Of a DNA stretch of 64,000 nucleotides, positions 34,401-43,538 are shown piece after piece (the stretch's first letter is position 1; every line of letters starts with the position of its first letter). The position numbers and the translations under genes were made by a program. The notes beneath the pieces were generated by a model. It worked only from the letters and a program-made list of their open reading frames with translations, was not told the DNA's origin and ran no database searches. The stretch is from positions 1 to 64,000 of the forward strand of contig NZ_JACJRG010000015.1 of the NCBI RefSeq assembly GCF_014697125.1, given 5' to 3'. The stretch comes from Anabaena minutissima FACHB-250 (lineage in GTDB: Bacteria > Cyanobacteriota > Cyanobacteriia > Cyanobacteriales > Nostocaceae).

Positions 34401-36514
34401 TTGCGTAGTGTGGCTTCAATGTGTTTGATGTTCGTGATACCAACTACCAGTCCATCCCAGACTATGCGACCGTCTGGCCATTTGTGGGGTGAAGAACGAA
34501 AATGCAGCCATTTGACTTGTCTACTAGGTGTGCAGATTTGCAATTGAATATCAAACACGGAAAGATGCTGCATGGATTCATTCACTGCTGCTTCTAGGCG
34601 CAGGTTGTCTTCCCCCATAAACTGGCAATAAAGTAAGCTCGAATCTTGCAGTGCATCTTCTGCTTTGACTTCCATCAATTTTTCAATCCCTGCACTGAGG
34701 TAGGAAAAGCGATCGCTACCATCTAGTTCACGAACAACTTGATATATTGCTCCATTAGGAAGGTTATCGCCGATTCTCCGCAGCATGGCTTCACTCTGTT
34801 GCAAAGCGATTTCTGCGGTCTTGTAATCGCCAATATCTCCCAGAGAACCAACTAATCTAACTGGATTACCTTGCTCATCCCAGACTGCTTTGGCGCGGGA
34901 TCTAAACCAGCCGTAACTACCATCTTGGAGACGCAGACGATATTCACAGCTATAAACGGGAGTTTGCTTTGATAGATAAGCTTCTTGAGCCGCCATGACT
35001 CGTTCATAATCATCAGGATGCAGGCGTTTGCTCCATTCATCATCCCCATTGCTGAGTTCGTGGTGTTCATATCCCAACATCTCAAACCAACGGTCAGACC
35101 GGAAGCTTTTATTCGTTAGTATATCCCAATCCCAAATGGCTTCATTAGTACCTGCGATCGCTAGTTGCCAACGTTCCTCACTTTTGCGGAGAGCTATTTC
35201 TGCTTGTTTGCGGTCAGTAATATCTTTACTAATACCAGTGACAATCCAGCAGTTATTTTTGGGGTCATGGCGGGAGGTGTAGATGGCTGAAATCCAACGT
35301 AGAGAACCATTTTTGTGAGTAAATCGGAATTCTACACTGGCTGCAATTCCCGCCAAGATATTTGCAAACAAAGGCATAATCACTGTTTCTACATCTTGGG
35401 GATGTACTCGCGACATCCACAGGTTTTTATCTTGGAGAATTTCTACTGCTGTATAGCCAAAGATAGCTTCACAACCGGGAGATTGGTATTCATATTCCCA
35501 ATCGTGATTCGAGAATACCCGAAAACTCACTATAGAATTAGCGATCGCGCTATTGAGAATGTCATTTAACCTTGCTTCTGAGGCGCGATAGTGTGCTTCT
35601 CTTTCCAAGCACACATGACTTATCTGTTGTCTCTGGGTGATTTCTTGTGCTAATTCTGCTTTCTTAGTATCAATTATTTGTTGGAGGACAGTAATCACTT
35701 CACACAGTTTGATGGGGTCTAACGCCTGCAATACACTACTTTGGGTGATAATTCCCAATAATTCGCGATCGCTTCCTGTCACTACTAAGCGGCGGATTCC
35801 TAACGACTGCATCCGTTGATACGCACTCCACAATGTATCTTCAGGCGCAACAGTCACGAGGCGTTCGCTCATCACTTCCCCTGCTATGGTAGAAACTAGA
35901 TCCAACCCCTGTGATTGGAATTTGACAATATCTCGTTCAGTTATAATTCCGATGGGTATTAGTGCTGAATCTTCTGCCTGTGATTCTGCCACAATGACCA
36001 CAGAACTGATTTGATGACTAGTCATGAGGTGCGCTAAAGTCTCCACTGCAACCTTAGCAGGCGCAGAGATTACATCAGTTTCCATGACATCAGCAACAGT
36101 TCGCAACTTCAGCAAATCACTGGGTTGCAGAGCATCTCGCACCGATAATGGTGTCAGCACACCCAAAACTTTTCCTTGACCATCAATCACGGGTAGATGA
36201 GAAATATGATGCTGGCGAAACCCTCGCAAAACAGTGTTTAGATCCTCAACTTCTGTCTCGCTTAAGGTAATTACAGGTTGCAGTATCAGTTCTGCAATGG
36301 TCATCTCTGCGAAATTAATTTTATTAGCGATCGCTCGTACTACATCTCGTTCTGTGAAAATATTTACTAATTTTTGCTGTTCTAGAACTACTACACAGCT
36401 AGTATGAGGTTGATTCATCAGATGGATTGCTTCAACCACTAGGGTATTTGGGGCAACTGTCACCAATGGTGGTTGATAGCTGGCATCCAAGAGACGCAAT
36501 CTAAGAGTGTCCAT
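31448..36514 (-). CDS. Giant CBS/multi-PAS sensor histidine kinase (HisKA_2 type)
   Basis: The 1688-residue soluble kinase has four CBS motifs (about 10-270, two Bateman modules, probably binding adenine nucleotides), about nine PAS/PAC units (about 310-1470; their ends are marked by ITDRKQ, ITERIQ, ITERKQ, ISEQQ, ISDRKH and ITEQKQ), and a HisKA_2 domain with HHRVKNNLGIVSSLLQMQ followed by HATPase_c (ELVSNALKYAF, RDNGVGLP). No membrane helices are seen. The domain set suggests integration of energy state with several small-molecule or redox signals. It leads the operon with the REC-PAS kinase two bases downstream. Confidence 0.93.
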   Translation of the reverse strand: MDTLRLRLLDASYQPPLVTVAPNTLVVEAIHLMNQPHTSCVVVLEQQKLVNIFTERDVVRAIANKINFAEMTIAELILQPVITLSETEVEDLNTVLRGFRQHHISHLPVIDGQGKVLGVLTPLSVRDALQPSDLLKLRTVADVMETDVISAPAKVAVETLAHLMTSHQISSVVIVAESQAEDSALIPIGIITERDIVKFQSQGLDLVSTIAGEVMSERLVTVAPEDTLWSAYQRMQSLGIRRLVVTGSDRELLGIITQSSVLQALDPIKLCEVITVLQQIIDTKKAELAQEITQRQQISHVCLEREAHYRASEARLNDILNSAIANSIVSFRVFSNHDWEYEYQSPGCEAIFGYTAVEILQDKNLWMSRVHPQDVETVIMPLFANILAGIAASVEFRFTHKNGSLRWISAIYTSRHDPKNNCWIVTGISKDITDRKQAEIALRKSEERWQLAIAGTNEAIWDWDILTNKSFRSDRWFEMLGYEHHELSNGDDEWSKRLHPDDYERVMAAQEAYLSKQTPVYSCEYRLRLQDGSYGWFRSRAKAVWDEQGNPVRLVGSLGDIGDYKTAEIALQQSEAMLRRIGDNLPNGAIYQVVRELDGSDRFSYLSAGIEKLMEVKAEDALQDSSLLYCQFMGEDNLRLEAAVNESMQHLSVFDIQLQICTPSRQVKWLHFRSSPHKWPDGRIVWDGLVVGITNIKHIEATLRKSQAFLAESQRVARLGSWEFDLATQKIIWSEELFRLFNLDPTQPEPNYQEHLELYHPDDREKLEQAVNQAIIIGESYKLLLRKLTTDDTVTYIEAIGYAEFNADGQVVRLYGTAQDITERIQVEEKLRHSEARLITTQKIAHVGSWELDLNTYQRSWSKETFQIFGLNPHQPEPTHTEFLEMVCPDDRTTVQTQLAQAIAHSIPFSLEYRIIRPDGSIRYVESRAEVARDSQGKITQLLGAILDITERKQAELEIIHSRDLREAIFNESADALFLVDPVTFLTTDCNQQALTMFGVSSKAELIGIEGYTFHKQPLTPEEIATCAAQIDQLGFWHREIEYLSKQGNVFWGSLVMKRIRVAGQEMNLVRVTDISEQQAVLRDRQQAEAALARSEEQLRLTFEFTNIGTWDWNVQTGEVVWNDNHYRLLGLDPTSSTKQYQIWRNAIHPEDVNRVEQALSSALQHRTNYETEYRIIHADGSIRWLIGRGRGIYDTLGQPIRMLGVIIDTSEQQAALRELKRAEQALQEKEQFLRSIYDGVGESIFVIDVQDDVFRYVGLNPTHEKLTGLRSSDLRDKTPEQVLPPEVAMLVQQHYQDCVDAGETITYEECLPFQGQLTWWITSLTPLRDETSRIYRIIGNSLNISDRKHYEQMLELQAVITRNMAEGICLVRADDGMIVYTNPKFDQTFGYDAGELIGRHVSILNYEDHQITATRVHQAIASVVTQQGEATYEVQNIKKDGTPFWCSATTSVFDHPEYGTVLVAVQQDITEQKQVAETIKASLKEKEVLLQEIHHRVKNNLGIVSSLLQMQYRRTQDSQATAILLDSQNRIASIALVHEKLYRSDDLANIDFAQYIPDLTTHLFDSYNVSSNHIQLKIQVENVNLDIETAIPCGLIINELVSNALKYAFSADRAGEIQVSLSQASNQTLILIVRDNGVGLPAEFDCKKTKTLGMTLIQGLVKQLRGSLEINIHQGTEFKISFTATRV

Positions 36515-36639
36515 CTTCTGAATTTAGCTAATGTTTGTAGATAATAATTTTCTAGTTAAATGATTCTCTTTATCTTGATTTGTAGAATTTATATATATAA
36601 AATTTACATTTCTTCAAAAGATTTTTTTTATCGTTGTAA

Positions 36640-36678
36640 AAAATAAAAAACTCCCTCTGCTAATTAATAGTCAGAGGG
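36640..36678 (-). terminator. Rho-independent terminator of the trpG operon
   Basis: On the minus strand CCCTCTG and CAGAGGG pair around a 12-base loop, followed by GAGTTTTTTATTTTTT. This is a classic stem plus U-tract, positioned about 125 bases after the MBL gene stop. Confidence 0.85.
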
Positions 36679-36803
36679 CAGTGTATGGTGTGAGGAGCAA
36701 ACAGAATGTTTGCTTAATACCTAAAGTATCAGGGGATTGTGACAGAGTTATCTCAATGTGATGAATTTGATGCGATCGCTATTAACATTGATCAGTCAAC
36801 AGT

Positions 36804-37571
36804 TCAAAACTTGTAACTTAAAACCTGAATCACACTACTATCAGGTAAATTACCAGAATTAAGATTAATCGTGTCGCTATTACTACGGCGGACGGTTGTA
36901 CCCTGCATCAAGGTTAAAAATTCATCTACTGGCGTAATATCACAGGCATTAGGATCAGCAGCTTGTGTACGGTAGTGGGTGGGAATGACAATTTTGGGAT
37001 TTAAAACTGCGATCGCTTGTTTTGCTTCTTCCGCATTATAAGCTTTGGCACTACCACCCACAGGAACACATAATACATCTGGTCGCCCCATGAGGATTTT
37101 TTGTTCTAGAGAAATAGGTGCGGCTGCTCCCCCTAGATGTAAAATATTAACTCCCCCTTGATTCCACTTCCAAGCAGTATTTACCCCAAATTGCTTACCA
37201 CCTTTGCGATCGTGATCGATGGCAATTCCTTGCAACTGAATCCCTTTAAATTCATAAGATCCGGCTGTAAATACTAACTTGGGATTCCCTGGTAAGCCAT
37301 CCACCGCACCTTCATCTAGTAATTGACTGCTAATCAACACTAAATCGGCTGAGACTTTTGGCAAACGATATCCAGCCGTACAACCTACTTTCCGAAAGGG
37401 ATTAACAAGGAGTTTCACCCCACCACCAGTAAATAGAAAGCAAGTATGACCTAACCACTGTACCGATACCCCGCCAGATTGGGCATTAGCTGGGAGATAA
37501 GAAGCAAATGTAGGAACTATAGCCGTGGCGAGTCCCGCCCCAGCATAGCCAATAAACTGTCGTCGTTTCAT
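36804..37571 (-). CDS. Tat-exported metallo-beta-lactamase-fold protein
   Basis: The 255-residue protein starts MKRRQFIGYAGAGLATAIVP, a twin-arginine signal. The rest follows the UPF0173-like MBL fold (VQWLGHTCFLF, LVNPF, VIPTHYRTQ), but the metal motif HxHxDH is degenerate (LISSQLLDEGAV), so hydrolase activity is doubtful; His residues in GHTCF, IDHDRKG and PTHYR remain. ATG 37571 overlaps the trpG stop by one base (TAATG), so it is translationally coupled. The longer frame reaching 37745 is out-of-frame overlap with trpG. Confidence 0.88.
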   Translation of the reverse strand: MKRRQFIGYAGAGLATAIVPTFASYLPANAQSGGVSVQWLGHTCFLFTGGGVKLLVNPFRKVGCTAGYRLPKVSADLVLISSQLLDEGAVDGLPGNPKLVFTAGSYEFKGIQLQGIAIDHDRKGGKQFGVNTAWKWNQGGVNILHLGGAAAPISLEQKILMGRPDVLCVPVGGSAKAYNAEEAKQAIAVLNPKIVIPTHYRTQAADPNACDITPVDEFLTLMQGTTVRRSNSDTINLNSGNLPDSSVIQVLSYKF

Positions 37572-38170
37572 TAATGATTCTCTTGTAACTGTTGCAGGAA
37601 GTTTCGCAGTAACTGTTTTCCTAAAGATGTGAGAACACTCTCTGGATGAAATTGGACACCTTGAATGTGAGGATAGTTCCGGTGTCGTACTCCCATGATT
37701 GTGCCATCTTCTACCCAAGCGGTGATTTCTAAAACTTCCGGGCAAGTCTCGCGATCAATCACCAGACTATGATACCTAGTGGCAGTCATCGGATTTTCCA
37801 ACCCCTGGAAAACACCTATCCCAGTGTGAGTTACCTGAGAAGTTTTACCGTGCATTAATTCTGGAGCAGAAACAATTTTACCACCAAATACTTGACCAAT
37901 ACTTTGATGCCCCAAGCATACGCCTAATATCGGCAGACTTGTTCCTAATTCTTTAATCAAATCTAGGGATATACCTGCATCTTCTGGACGACCAGGGCCA
38001 GGGGAGATGACTACAGCATCCGGTTGTAATTGCTGAATTTCGGTTAAGGATATTTTATCGTTACGAAAAACTTGAATATCTGACGCTACGGGGAACTCAG
38101 CTGCTAGTTCTCCGAGATACTGCACTAAATTATAAGTGAAGCTGTCGTAATTATCTATAACTATAATCAC
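37571..38170 (-). CDS. trpG: Anthranilate/aminodeoxychorismate synthase glutamine amidotransferase
   Basis: This class I amidotransferase supplies ammonia from glutamine for anthranilate (tryptophan) or aminodeoxychorismate (folate) synthesis. The 199 residues include the nucleophile elbow LGVCLGHQSIG, oxyanion motif SPGPGRPEDAG and the catalytic His/Glu in GVQFHPESVLT. It could be trpG or pabA, or serve both. It is followed, with one-base overlap, by the MBL gene and a terminator. Confidence 0.94.
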   Translation of the reverse strand: MIIVIDNYDSFTYNLVQYLGELAAEFPVASDIQVFRNDKISLTEIQQLQPDAVVISPGPGRPEDAGISLDLIKELGTSLPILGVCLGHQSIGQVFGGKIVSAPELMHGKTSQVTHTGIGVFQGLENPMTATRYHSLVIDRETCPEVLEITAWVEDGTIMGVRHRNYPHIQGVQFHPESVLTSLGKQLLRNFLQQLQENH

Positions 38171-38319
38171 AGCTTATATTAGCTCCTGATTTTTACTCTC
38201 ACCATGTTTAATTGTCACCAGTTCTGCACTAGTGTAAATGCGATCGCCATTAATTATGACTATACGCCAAGTACATCTTAGTAATTAACGCTGCCGCAGG
38301 TGGAGTAAACAATTTAATT

Positions 38320-38775
38320 TTAAAAAGCTGACATAATTAGAACTACCAACGGTGGAAGCAACAGCACAGATGCAACTAACACTGCTACTAAAGCAGAGAC
38401 AAGCACAGCACCAGCCGCACAATCTTTGGCGATTTTTGCCAATTCATGGTAAGTCTGCTTGACGGTTAAATCTACGAGGGACTCGATCGCCGTGTTTAAT
38501 AACTCTAGTGCCAATACTAAACCGCTAGTGATACCAATAATTGCGATTTCCACTGCTTGCAGATGTAAAAAGACGCTGAGAGCGATCGCTAAAGTGCAGA
38601 CACTCACATGAATCCGAAAATTCCGTTGCGTCTGAAAACTATAGCTAATTCCAGCCCAAGCGTACTGGAAACTCACAACTAAACTGGAGGCCACTTGCCA
38701 AGAAAGACCTCGTTCTTTGTTCACAAAGGTGAATAGTTGATTTTGAGTAGGTGGGGGAGAGATTTGTTGAGACAT
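38320..38775 (-). CDS. dgkA: Diacylglycerol kinase, DgkA family
   Basis: The 151-residue integral membrane enzyme phosphorylates diacylglycerol or undecaprenol. It has three hydrophobic helices and the signature LALELLNTAIESLVDL, with Glu and Asn residues of the active site, followed by AKDCAAGAVL. The N terminus before RGLSWQVASSLVVSFQYAWAG is polar. It sits about 140 bases after ybeY on the same strand, a gene order common in bacteria. Confidence 0.93.
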   Translation of the reverse strand: MSQQISPPPTQNQLFTFVNKERGLSWQVASSLVVSFQYAWAGISYSFQTQRNFRIHVSVCTLAIALSVFLHLQAVEIAIIGITSGLVLALELLNTAIESLVDLTVKQTYHELAKIAKDCAAGAVLVSALVAVLVASVLLLPPLVVLIMSAF

Positions 38776-38914
38776 AGGCTTAAAATTAGAACAATAAGGT
38801 ACATATACTGAGAATCTGGGATGATTTTACTATTGCAATCAACTTTAACGCAGCCTTTTACAGAAGTATTATATTAGGATCGTTTAAATTTCATACTTAC
38901 AAACACAAAAATCT

Positions 38915-39475
38915 TTAATATTCTATGTCTATATCAATACCAATTGACTTCAGTAAAATTGCTTGCTGTTTTAACATTTCTGTTAAACTTTCTTCATCAG
39001 GATGATCCCAGCCCAACAAATGTAGTAAACCGTGAGCTACCAGCCAAGCAAACTCAGTGGATAAACTATGTTCTTGTTGTTGAGCTTGACATTGTGCTGT
39101 GTTTACGGAAACAACTATATCCCCTAAATACAACGGCGCAAGCGACATTTCCGCCACTTGTGGAAAATCTACCTCTAAGGCCGCAAAGGATAGGACGTCC
39201 GTTGGCTTATTTTGCTGTCGATACTGGGCATTTAGCTCTTGAATTTCTGCGTCATTAGTCAAACGTAGCCCAATTTCATAACTAGATGCTGGCGGTAGAT
39301 GGGGTTGGAGAATGTTTAACCAGCAATCAAACCAGTTTTCCCAAGTTTCAGATGCAATTTGATTCTCAAGATAGTGAGATTTGAGAGCTTTTTCTGGTGA
39401 AGACTCACAAAAAACATCTTGTACATCAAGGTCGAATTCTACCAACTGCAAAATCTCCTTATAGGGGTTTAGCAT
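38915..39475 (-). CDS. ybeY: Endoribonuclease YbeY (rRNA maturation)
   Basis: This zinc-dependent RNase helps process 16S rRNA 3' ends and ribosome quality control. The HxxxHxxxxxH motif is seen in HGLLHLLGWDHPDEE, with the preceding GLRLTNDAEIQELNAQYRQQ and TDVLSFA blocks characteristic of the family. Length 186 is normal. The neighbour dgkA downstream is the usual partner. Confidence 0.96.
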   Translation of the reverse strand: MLNPYKEILQLVEFDLDVQDVFCESSPEKALKSHYLENQIASETWENWFDCWLNILQPHLPPASSYEIGLRLTNDAEIQELNAQYRQQNKPTDVLSFAALEVDFPQVAEMSLAPLYLGDIVVSVNTAQCQAQQQEHSLSTEFAWLVAHGLLHLLGWDHPDEESLTEMLKQQAILLKSIGIDIDIEY

Positions 39476-39562
39476 CGTGGCGAATTGAGGAGGGATATTT
39501 CAATGCGGAGTGACGCGCAGAAGTACGCAGAAAATTCGCTACGAATTAATAAAATGGTGTGC

Positions 39563-39718
39563 TTAGTGTGTGAGGTAAGCCAACCCGACAAAAACCGCTA
39601 ACAGCCCTACTGTGGTGAGCAGGAAATGCTTCAAAGAAGTACCACCCTTCCGCACCATATTTCGCATCGCCAGTTTGACGTAGCTGGGTTGATTTTCTGT
39701 TGCAGGAGTATTACTCAT
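39563..39718 (-). CDS. DUF3285 small membrane protein
   Basis: From ATG 39718 the product is 51 residues with the pattern YVKLAMRNMVRKGGTSLKHF followed by one membrane helix (LLTTVGLLAVFVGLAYL). It belongs to the DUF3285 family found across cyanobacteria. A longer frame to 39889 runs through the repeat-containing leader and is unlikely. Confidence 0.85.
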   Translation of the reverse strand: MSNTPATENQPSYVKLAMRNMVRKGGTSLKHFLLTTVGLLAVFVGLAYLTH

Positions 39719-39819
39719 AAATAAATAACAAGTTCTTTTATATATAAATGTAACAGGTTGCCAGGATTTATATTGCCAGATTAGGGGACTAGGAATTTTA
39801 GATTTTGCGGAAAGTTCTG

Positions 39820-39876
39820 TAGGCGGGTTTCCCAACCTAGGAACGCCACTTGCTACAAGCCGGGAAACCCGTCCAA
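39820..39876. repeat. Inverted repeat GGCGGGTTTCCC...GGGAAACCCGTCC
   Basis: The two arms enclose about 30 bases and can form a strong stem. A related arm occurs near 8797. It looks like a REP-type element. Confidence 0.7.
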
Positions 39877-40041
39877 CGCAGTGGCTCAACTTTTCAAGAC
39901 GGATTTTGGATTGAATAATCTAAAATCCACTCATTGCAAATCCACTCATTGCAAGACTGGGGACTGGGGACTGGAATAATCTGCTTTACTTTTTACCAAT
40001 GCCCTATGAGCTATTACCCATTCCCCATTTCCTAATTATGC

Positions 40042-41152
40042 CTATTCTACAAGTTGATTTTCCTGGCGTAGATAGGCTTGGATGAACATATCTAGGTCGC
40101 CGTTCATGATGTCAGCGATCGCAGTTGTTTCCGCATTGGTACGCAAATCCTTTACCATCTGGTAAGGATGAAATACATAGTTACGGATTTGGTTGCCCCA
40201 GGAAGCTTCCACCATATCACCCCGAATATCAGCAATTTCTTGAGCGCGTTGTTCTTGGGCTATCACTAACAACTTGGCTTTAAGGCGGGCTAAAGCTTTC
40301 TCTTTGTTTTGCAACTGGGAACGTTCTTCTGTGCAGCGCACAGCCAACCCTGTGGGAAGGTGAACTATCCGCACAGCTGTTTCTACTTTGTTAACGTTCT
40401 GCCCACCTTTACCCCCAGAACGAGTTGTGGTGATTTCCAAATCTTTGTCAGGGATATCCAACTGCACTGTATTATCTATCTGTGGCATCACCTCCACCCC
40501 AGCAAAACTGGTTTGGCGTTTACCATTGGCATTAAAAGGTGAAATCCGCACAAGGCGATGTGTACCTGTTTCAGAACGTAAATAGCCGTAGGCGTAACGA
40601 CCTGTAATTTCTAAGGTGGCTGATTTAATCCCCGCTTCTTCACCTTCTGACTCTTCAGCCAAAGCTACCTTGTAACCATGAGCTTCTGCCCAACGGGTAT
40701 ACATTCTTAACAGCATAAATGCCCAGTCTTGAGCATCTGTACCACCAGCCCCTGCGTTAATGGTCAATACTGCCCCTTCTGCATCATAGAGGCCAGACAA
40801 CAATTGTTGTAATTCCCATTGGTCAAGCTCACGATTCAGCTTGGTTATGGTAGACTCGGCTTCTTGTAATAGGGCTTCGTCGGTTTCCAGTTCCAAAAGC
40901 TCAACCACTGCTTTAGTATCGTCCAAACTGACGTGCCATTGATGATACTGTTCTAGGTGGGCTTTCAGGTCATTGAGTTCTTGCAGCGTTTTTTGAGCTG
41001 TGTTTTGGTCATCCCAAAATTCTGGCTGTGCGGCTATTTGCTCTAGGTCATGAATTTTGGCTTTTAGTGCAGGTACGTCAAAGATAGTCCTGGGTCTTAC
41101 CCAGGCGACTAGACAACGTTTCGATTTCGCGTTTGAGTTCTAATACGTCCAT
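40042..41152 (-). CDS. prfB: Peptide chain release factor 2, with +1 programmed frameshift
   Basis: RF2 recognises UAA and UGA. The main frame (from about 41077 down to 40042) carries the GGQ motif in TRSGGKGGQNVNKV and the tripeptide region. The first 24 codons from ATG 41152 are in another frame, ending CTT TGA C at 41083-41077; a +1 shift there joins the two parts (TGA codon at 41080-41078). CAGGACTAT just before it holds a weak internal Shine-Dalgarno (AGGA). This is the classic autoregulatory frameshift. The fused protein is about 369 residues. It is not a pseudogene. Confidence 0.96.
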
Positions 41153-41355
41153 TGTGCTGGCTTGAAGTAAATCGTTGCGGATAAATTTTGAGATATTGGT
41201 ATTTATTGTATTTGACTTTCTGATTCTAGTTGGGACTTTTTCCCTAATTTTTCCAACCTTCTGCTCTTTCCCTGTCTTTAGTTATGCAAAAACCGTAGTT
41301 ATAGCATCGGCGACTACGGTTCATAATTTGTTAAGTCTTTACACTTAGTATTTGC

Positions 41356-42084
41356 TTAACGACGGCCATTGATGGCAATGAGTAAGCGCAAAATAAAGAT
41401 GAATAGATTGATGTAAGTCAGATACATCGACAAAGCCGCAGGCAGATATTGGTCATCGCGGTAAGTACGGGGCAAGATGTAAAAATCAACAACCGATGCC
41501 CCAGCAAAAAGAAATACCCCTAAACCGGAAATGGCAATTTCTAACCAATTAGGTATGTAAACACCAAACAAGGCAAAGACAAATTGAGTCAGACAGACCA
41601 CCACCAAGGCGATAATGCCAAGAGAGATGGTTTTAGTCAAAGCCATACCGTCTTGTTCTGAGAGATTTGAACCAATTGGACGGGCAACTATAAAGGTAAC
41701 TCCACAACCAAGGGCTGCTAAACCAATGCCTTGAATACCAACACCTTGAGTTTTCAAAGCCACAAACACTAAACCACTCAGGGTATATCCCGACAATAAG
41801 CTGTAGGTAGCTAAAAGTGGCAATGCTAGACTCTTGTTACCTTTTTGAGCAACATTCTGGGCAATAAAAAACAGTATTAACTCTAGAATCACTGCACCAA
41901 TAAAGGTGGGGAAGAAAATTTCAGGGTTATTACGGATAATACTCAGCCCACCGTAAGTTCCCAATGCTGTAAGTATTAGACCACCACCGACATAAGGCAG
42001 GGCATTGGCAATGACATTGGGGCCTATTAATGTGTGAGACTGGGCTTTACGGAAAGCTTCGCGAAAATTGCTGGTATTACTCAT
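41356..42084 (-). CDS. Bax inhibitor-1/YccA family membrane protein
   Basis: The 242-residue protein has seven hydrophobic segments and the BI-1 end pattern (FAGASVVDFYILPRTYRDDQYLPAALSMYLTYINLFIFILRLL) with the aspartate residues thought to control calcium leak in homologues. It acts in a membrane; the physiological role in cyanobacteria is unclear. It is monocistronic and divergent from the sigma factor gene. Confidence 0.92.
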   Translation of the reverse strand: MSNTSNFREAFRKAQSHTLIGPNVIANALPYVGGGLILTALGTYGGLSIIRNNPEIFFPTFIGAVILELILFFIAQNVAQKGNKSLALPLLATYSLLSGYTLSGLVFVALKTQGVGIQGIGLAALGCGVTFIVARPIGSNLSEQDGMALTKTISLGIIALVVVCLTQFVFALFGVYIPNWLEIAISGLGVFLFAGASVVDFYILPRTYRDDQYLPAALSMYLTYINLFIFILRLLIAINGRR

Positions 42085-42750
42085 ATGGCAAGACTAATTT
42101 TTTAGAAAAACTTCCTGATTATTCTTATTCTTACTCATATTTAATCCTTTTAGCCAGGCAGAAAATCTGTAAATAATTTTACCTATTTGGTTGGAGCATT
42201 GATTTCATCGTAATCATAAAACCTATCAGCAATATATAGCAGGTAAGCTGTACCAGATTTAATTTGCACAGATCATTTAGCTAAATTCTTTACTAGGACT
42301 TATTTTCATTCTTTTGATTTTTAATTTCTGACCGATGCTTATTTTAGATTGAAGAAAAGCTGATTTTAGATTTTTTTGGTTCATGCCGGACTAACGTCCC
42401 GCTACGCTAACGCCCCTTGTGAGTGAAACAAATCCAAAATCCAAAATCTAAAATTCGTTGACTTGCTTGGTGGGCTTAGTCAAGTATTTTTCAGTAAAAA
42501 TAACTAGCTTTGTTGCGAAAAATAAACTTTATCAAAAGAGTAATTGCTATTTAAAAAAACAAAACAGCCTGCAATAAATAGGCAATATAAATCATGCGTA
42601 AAAATACGGAATAGTAGAGAGATCCCACCAATAATTTCAGTGAAACGACGATGGTTTAATCAGCCTTGTCTAAGGAAAATAATTACAGATTTAAAGAGAT
42701 ACGCAGCTCCATTTTGCCAAAAAAAGGAGTTACAACAAAGGAATTTTTAT
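42085..42750. other. Divergent promoter region of the BI-1 and sigF-type genes
   Basis: No gene is visible in these 666 bases. It holds the repeat CCCGCTACGCTAACGCCCC near 42392-42410, the reverse relative of the tandem repeat after the sigma gene, and heptamer-like AATCCAAA units near 42430. Confidence 0.5.
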
Positions 42751-43536
42751 ATGGCAGCGAGTGAGTCCTCTATGCAAATTGATGGTATGGAGTTATTGCA
42801 CTTATACCACCACAATCCTTCTATTAAACTTCGTAATCAACTAGTTCAGTTACATACTGGATTAGTCAGAAAGATGGCTCATAAATTTAGTCATCAATGT
42901 AATGAACCTTATGAAGATTTAGAACAGATTGGTTATTTTGGTTTAATCAGGGCGATTGAGCGTTTTGATCCCAGCCAAGGATACGCTTTTAGTTCCTTTG
43001 CTGTACCATATATTCGCGGTGAAATGCTGCATTTCTTGCGCGATCGCAGTACTCTATTAAAGATACCCCGCCGTTGGCAAGAATTGTACAACGAAGGACA
43101 AAAAGTCCGTAAAGAGTTGGCAGTCTCTTTAGGTCGTCCTCCCAAGGATTCAGAAATTGCTAAGGAACTCAAGGTATCTGTACAAGAATGGCAAGAAACC
43201 AAGCTAGCCGCCCAAAATCGGATGCCTTTGAGTTTGGATGCTACAGCCGTTCACTATGTTGATTGCCAAATTACCTTGGGTGAAGCACTTCCTTGTCCCC
43301 GTTCTACAGCTTTGCAGCAACAAAACGAAGAACGGCAACAACTGCAAGGGGCAATTAATATGTTAGAAGAAAAGCCCCGCCAAGCTGTGGAAATGGTATT
43401 TTTGAAAGAATTGTCCCGTAAGGATGCCGCCAAAAGTATTGGTACTAGCCCCATGACAGTAACGCGGTATTTGCAAAAGGGAATTCAAGATTTAATTGGT
43501 TATTTACAACCACAAGTAGTACCAACAGGGTCTTGA
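42751..43536 (+). CDS. sigF: Group 3 RNA polymerase sigma factor, SigF-type
   Basis: This alternative sigma factor of 261 residues has region 2 (AHKFSHQCNEPYEDLEQIGYFGLIRAIERFDPSQGYAFSSFA, shown in part), region 3 (IPRRWQELYNEGQKVRKEL) and region 4 with a helix-turn-helix near LSRKDAAKSIGTSPMTVTRY. The SigB/F/G-like family governs stress, motility or development in cyanobacteria. I chose ATG 42751, preceded by AAGGA at a good distance, rather than the 42544 start, whose extra 69 residues are basic and unrelated. The repeat array begins two bases after the stop. Confidence 0.93.
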   Translation: MAASESSMQIDGMELLHLYHHNPSIKLRNQLVQLHTGLVRKMAHKFSHQCNEPYEDLEQIGYFGLIRAIERFDPSQGYAFSSFAVPYIRGEMLHFLRDRSTLLKIPRRWQELYNEGQKVRKELAVSLGRPPKDSEIAKELKVSVQEWQETKLAAQNRMPLSLDATAVHYVDCQITLGEALPCPRSTALQQQNEERQQLQGAINMLEEKPRQAVEMVFLKELSRKDAAKSIGTSPMTVTRYLQKGIQDLIGYLQPQVVPTGS

Positions 43537-43538
43537 GA

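Noticed and set aside
40042..41152. prfB as a frameshifted pseudogene
   Set aside because: The CTT TGA C site after codon 24 is the known programmed +1 frameshift of release factor 2.
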